Below are positions 7,183 to 9,344 of a stretch of 9,344 nucleotides of DNA, one piece after another. Source of the stretch: an uncultured Clostridia bacterium (GTDB lineage: Bacteria > Bacillota > Clostridia > Saccharofermentanales > Fastidiosipilaceae). The stretch's first letter is position 1. Each line of letters opens with the position of its first letter. Both the position numbers and the translations under genes were made by a program. Below the pieces are notes generated by a model. The model ran no database searches and was not told where the DNA came from. It saw nothing but the letters and a program-made list of their open reading frames with translations. The stretch spans positions 1 through 9,344 of the forward strand of contig CAMXYS010000060.1 in the NCBI GenBank assembly GCA_947253135.1, in the 5' to 3' direction.

Positions 7183-7591
7183 TCAAATCCAGGTCTGTAA
7201 TCGGCGTCTCTTCCGACTGCTGGCGGTCATAAAAAAGCTTGGCACAAATTTGGAGGTGGTCCACCATATCGATCACGCACACATCATCGCCGGGGACCAC
7301 CCCGATCACTGACCACAGCTCCTCCGTGACGGCAATGCGCCCCTGGTTGTCCAAGGGGCAGCGAATGGCTTCGCCTACAATTTCGCGCCGCAATTGTCTG
7401 GCCACGGGGTCTGTTCCCGACAACTGGCTCAACTGGGCCCGCACCGTCTCAAAACGTTCAGCAGTATAAAGGGTTAAATAGCCTTTATCCAAAGATTTGG
7501 TGACAAAAACAAGCCCCCCCAGGCCATCTCTCAACCTGGCGGGAATAAAAAACCTGCCTTTTTTGTCTGTTGCATGTACGTAGCGGGCCAC
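7154..7591 (-). CDS. mraZ: MraZ, transcriptional regulator of the dcw operon
   Basis: MraZ is a DNA-binding protein that binds short direct repeats upstream of its own gene and controls the dcw operon; it forms ring-shaped oligomers. The 145-residue length is typical. The two tandem AbrB/SpoVT-like half-domains show their signatures: DKKGRFFIPARLR (9-21) and LDNQGRIAVTEELW (80-93), both forms of the family pattern D..GR...P..LR. In the second, the usual Pro is replaced by Thr. It is the first gene after the promoter, as usual. The start is GTG at 7591, with an AGGGTGG ribosome site 7 bases upstream that doubles as one of the putative MraZ boxes, so MraZ binding and translation initiation share sequence. 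The gene ends inside rsmH. Confidence 0.96.
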   Translation of the reverse strand: MARYVHATDKKGRFFIPARLRDGLGGLVFVTKSLDKGYLTLYTAERFETVRAQLSQLSGTDPVARQLRREIVGEAIRCPLDNQGRIAVTEELWSVIGVVPGDDVCVIDMVDHLQICAKLFYDRQQSEETPITDLDLSDYDVKGIL

Positions 7592-7598
7592 GTTTTAA

Positions 7599-7643
7599 CC
7601 ACCCTTCACCACTTTAATAGTAAATTGCTCCACAATTCACCAC
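7599..7643 (-). promoter_or_regulatory. Putative MraZ operator: four GTGG boxes on a helical repeat
   Basis: On the minus strand GTGG occurs at 7643-7640, 7633-7630, 7612-7609 and 7602-7599. Steps between box starts are 10, 21 and 10 bases, so all four face the same side of the helix; the mraZ start region adds a fifth GTGG 11 bases on (7591-7588). MraZ proteins are known to bind short G-rich direct repeats about one turn apart in front of their own gene. The boxes lie just downstream of the predicted transcription start, a position suited to autorepression. The last box overlaps the ribosome site. No protein binding is shown by sequence alone. Confidence 0.72.
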
Positions 7644-7651
7644 TGACCTGT

Positions 7652-7680
7652 ATTCTAGCGATTATAAGGATTGATTTCAA
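7652..7680 (-). promoter_or_regulatory. Sigma-A-type promoter of the dcw operon
   Basis: On the minus strand TTGAAA (7680-7675) and TAGAAT (7657-7652) are separated by exactly 17 bases; each box matches the consensus at five of six positions. Transcription would start near 7645, giving a leader of about 55 bases before mraZ. A TATAAT within the spacer (7666-7661) has no good -35 partner and is the less likely -10. Confidence 0.7.
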
Positions 7681-7687
7681 TTAATTT

Positions 7688-7715
7688 TGTTACATCCTGA
7701 AATTTTTCTGTAACA
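7688..7715 (-). promoter_or_regulatory. TGTTACA-N14-TGTAACA dyad upstream of the dcw promoter
   Basis: TGTTACA (7688-7694) and TGTAACA (7709-7715) are perfect inverted repeats around a 14-base centre. They lie about 43 to 70 bases upstream of the predicted start of transcription. The spacing and place would fit a dimeric regulator; the factor is unknown. As RNA it could also form a 7-bp stem, but no T tract follows, so a terminator is unlikely. Confidence 0.4.
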
Positions 7716-7744
7716 GCAGCGACCACTTGTAATATTTTCGCAAT

Positions 7745-7782
7745 ATAAAAACAGGGGAAAATCAACATCTTGATTTTCCCCC
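7745..7782 (-). terminator. Second rho-independent terminator, perfect 12-bp stem
   Basis: Arms GGGGAAAATCAA (7754-7765) and TTGATTTTCCCC (7770-7781) pair completely around a 4-base loop. On the minus strand the stem is followed by TGTTTTTAT. It would stop any transcript that passes the first hairpin and insulates the dcw promoter. The other side lacks a good T tract, so minus-strand use is favoured. The lower half of the stem is GC-only for just four pairs. Confidence 0.75.
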
Positions 7783-7825
7783 GGCATTTTCATCTGTATC
7801 TTGTAGAGAGAAGTGACGAATAAAT

Positions 7826-7882
7826 AAAAAAACCGTTTGACCGAAAAGCCCGGCAAGAAGGGCAGGTCGGATCGCCAAACGG
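7826..7882 (-). terminator. Rho-independent terminator of the SEDS gene transcript
   Basis: Read on the minus strand, the outer arms CCGTTTG and CAAACGG (7882-7876 and 7839-7833) enclose CCGA/TCGG and GCCC/GGGC pairs. This gives a long stem with internal loops, followed directly by seven T residues (7832-7826). It begins about 60 bases after the SEDS stop codon. Confidence 0.8.
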
Positions 7883-7944
7883 CCGGCAGCAATAAAGTCT
7901 AAATCAACAGGAAATTTAGGGCTACCCGGCTAAAGCTGAAAAGC

Positions 7945-9072
7945 TCACCTTTCACGAATATGGGCCGAAGTTGCCAACAAGACCCCCAAGGCCAAAAAGT
8001 TGGCCACCATGGCCGAACCGCCTTGGCTGACAAAAGGCAAGGGGATACCGGTAACCGGAAGTAGCCCCATGCACATACCTATATTCTCGATTGAGTGGAA
8101 GGCGAAAAAACTGATGATGCCGGTACACATATACCGCTCTGCTGCGGTAGTTGCATGCGCTGCCACGTAAATACCGCGCCTGAGGTAAATGAAAATTAGA
8201 ATAATAAGGGCAGCAGCACCTACCAAGCCCATCCGCTCCGCTATAGCTGTAAAAATAAAGTCCGATTCCTGCACAGGCACCTGCACAAACTCGCCGCTTC
8301 GGTTACCGGTCAACCCCCCCATGGCAATCGCCTTTTTAGCCTGCTCCACATTGTAGGAGGCCTGAGTATCTATGCCCGGATAAAGAAAGGTAAGCAAGCG
8401 TCTTTTTTGGTAATCGGCCAAATAAAAATGCCAAACTAAAGGAAAGGCTGTAACCACCAGCGACAGCGTTAAAACAACATAGCGCATCTTGATGCCCCAA
8501 ACGAAAATCATCGTCATCAGCATAAACAGAAGCACCAGCGTCGTTCCAAAATCCTTTTGGTAAAGCATGATTAAAACCAGGTGCGGTAAAGTCAGGACGG
8601 CAATTGTGCTAAAGCCTTGCCAATAACTCCATTCTTTGTCATCCATTTTCTGCAAGACAAAAGCGACCAGAATAGCCAGACCGATCTTACTGAACTCGGA
8701 AGGCTGTATGGTACCAATTACAGGTAACTTCAACCAGCTGTTTGCTCCGGTTTCAGCAGCTATAGACCGGTCGCCTAAAAAGGGCAGCAAACATTGCAGC
8801 ACCAGGGCCATTACATACATGATGCGCCCGAGGTTGCGTATAAAAGCCTTACCGGCCTGGACAGTCAACAACAGTAAAATGATGCCGATGACAACCGAAC
8901 CGGACTGAACAATTATATTGCGCGGATAGGTAGCAGGGAGCCGGGCGGCTAAAATTTGATTCAGGACAATAAGGCCTATCACCGTGATGGCCAAAACCGG
9001 AACCAGGAGAAGCTGGTCCAGTTTCCGGTAAAAAGGAAGGCGCTCTGTCCGCGTCAGGCTCCGCCGCCTCAT
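7945..9072 (-). CDS. rodA: SEDS family peptidoglycan glycosyltransferase, RodA-like
   Basis: SEDS proteins are polytopic membrane enzymes that polymerise lipid II into glycan strands together with a class B PBP. RodA serves elongation and FtsW division. The 375-residue protein shows about ten hydrophobic segments and the family landmarks. These are GANSWLKLPVIGTIQPSEFSK (109-129), YQKDFGTTLVLL (171-182) and PVQESDFIFTAIAE (266-279), which carries the essential Asp (D271). GLLPVTGIPLPFVSQGGS (336-353) follows. Length and sequence fit RodA slightly better, and it sits outside the dcw operon, whereas ftsW usually lies after murD. FtsW remains possible. The common SYGGS reads SQGGS (349-353). The ATG shares one base with the stop of the upstream frame (TGATG), with AGGA 4 bases upstream, so it is coupled to that gene. 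Its transcript should end at the hairpin following 7882. Confidence 0.88.
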   Translation of the reverse strand: MRRRSLTRTERLPFYRKLDQLLLVPVLAITVIGLIVLNQILAARLPATYPRNIIVQSGSVVIGIILLLLTVQAGKAFIRNLGRIMYVMALVLQCLLPFLGDRSIAAETGANSWLKLPVIGTIQPSEFSKIGLAILVAFVLQKMDDKEWSYWQGFSTIAVLTLPHLVLIMLYQKDFGTTLVLLFMLMTMIFVWGIKMRYVVLTLSLVVTAFPLVWHFYLADYQKRRLLTFLYPGIDTQASYNVEQAKKAIAMGGLTGNRSGEFVQVPVQESDFIFTAIAERMGLVGAAALIILIFIYLRRGIYVAAHATTAAERYMCTGIISFFAFHSIENIGMCMGLLPVTGIPLPFVSQGGSAMVANFLALGVLLATSAHIRER

Positions 9073-9344
9073 CAGTCCTGACCGTCCTCAGAGTGGTCCG
9101 GGGCAGTCGCCGGACCGGATTCCGCCACTGACTCTGACTCGGGTGCATGTTGCTTAACAGCAGCCGCCGCCCGGTGCGGTCTTTCTTTGCATCCCGCCCC
9201 GGCGGCTTCCTCCGCTACACCGGAAGGCCGGTCCCTGCCGGCGAGATCCAACCCTGAAATCAGCTCCGGCACCGCCGCAACTGCCACATAAGCCGGAGCT
9301 GCTACTTCGGTTTCCGCTTCATTTCCTTGTAGTCGATCGCGCCG
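9072..9344 (-). CDS. C-terminal tail of an unidentified protein (5' end outside window)
   Basis: The frame is open from the window edge to a TGA at 9074-9072, giving 90 codons; a GTG at 9287 lies inside the frame and is not needed as a start. The tail is low-complexity and rich in Ala, Glu, Pro and Ser (AAPAYVAVAAVPEL, then AAAAVKQHAPESESVAESGP), with an acidic end, DHSEDGQD. No membrane segment or catalytic motif is visible. The TGATG junction with the SEDS gene argues that it is a real, co-translated gene. In many clostridia minD or minE precedes rodA, and the first visible residues (RRDRLQGNEAETEV) faintly recall a MinD end, but this is too weak to name it. Confidence 0.55.
   Translation of the reverse strand, partial: RRDRLQGNEAETEVAAPAYVAVAAVPELISGLDLAGRDRPSGVAEEAAGAGCKERPHRAAAAVKQHAPESESVAESGPATAPDHSEDGQD

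Larger units (their letters stand above)
7592..7944. other. Intergenic region between the SEDS gene and mraZ
   Basis: This 353-bp stretch has no convincing coding frame and is more AT-rich than its surroundings. In the direction of transcription it holds a complex T-tailed hairpin (7826-7882) and a second hairpin with a 12-bp stem and T tail (7745-7782). A TGTTACA/TGTAACA dyad (7688-7715), the dcw promoter (7652-7680) and the GTGG boxes (7599-7643) follow. I see nothing definite in 7883-7944 beyond a short inverted repeat, CTAAAT with ATTTAG. Confidence 0.8.

Noticed and set aside
7661..7666. TATAAT (minus strand) as the -10 box of the dcw promoter
   Set aside because: At 17 bases upstream there is only CAAAAT, while the TAGAAT a few bases on has TTGAAA at exactly 17 bases.
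7732..7746. ATATT-TTCGC-AATAT inverted repeat
   Set aside because: It has only five AT pairs and overlaps the T-rich tail of the terminator, so it is not convincing as a separate site.
7677..7892. A 71-codon minus-strand frame in the intergenic region
   Set aside because: It runs through both terminator hairpins and the dyad, has no clear ribosome site and its product resembles nothing I recognise.

Overview
The window is the front part of a division and cell wall (dcw) cluster, with every recognisable gene on the minus strand. Reading in the direction of transcription (from high to low coordinates), the order is: the C-terminal tail of an unidentified protein (9072-9344), a SEDS glycosyltransferase of the RodA/FtsW family (7945-9072), an intergenic region with two terminators and a promoter (7592-7944), then mraZ, rsmH (mraW), an ftsL-type gene, ftsI (class B PBP with PASTA domains), a murE-like gene, murF, and the first 61 codons of mraY, which runs off the window at position 1. 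This order, the PASTA-bearing PBP, the AGGAGG ribosome sites and the roughly 50% GC content point to a Gram-positive, Firmicutes-type (probably clostridial) bacterium. I cannot name the genus.

The SEDS transcript appears to end at a long T-tailed hairpin just after its stop codon (7826-7882), backed up by a second hairpin with a perfect 12-bp stem (7745-7782). A sigma-A-like promoter (TTGAAA, 17 bp, TAGAAT; 7652-7680) then starts the dcw operon. The 5' leader carries four GTGG boxes on a helical repeat (7599-7643), the expected operator for MraZ autoregulation. A TGTTACA/TGTAACA dyad lies just upstream of the promoter. From mraZ to mraY the genes overlap or lie within 10 bases of each other, several with GTG or TTG starts, so they should be co-transcribed and translationally coupled.

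RsmH methylates 16S rRNA. FtsL and FtsI belong to the septal peptidoglycan synthase complex. MurE, MurF and MraY normally add the third residue, add D-Ala-D-Ala, and load the finished muropeptide onto undecaprenyl phosphate.

The most unusual item is the murE-like gene. It has the length, position, ribosome site and C-terminal fold signatures of MurE, but nearly every catalytic signature is changed: the Walker A Thr, the TTPE and EVSSHAL segments, the DH metal site, the carbamylated Lys, the substrate-reading DNPR motif, and GKGHE. It reads as a full-length, maintained pseudo-ligase or a repurposed ligase inside an otherwise intact cluster. A smaller oddity is the PBP, whose KTG box reads KTS.
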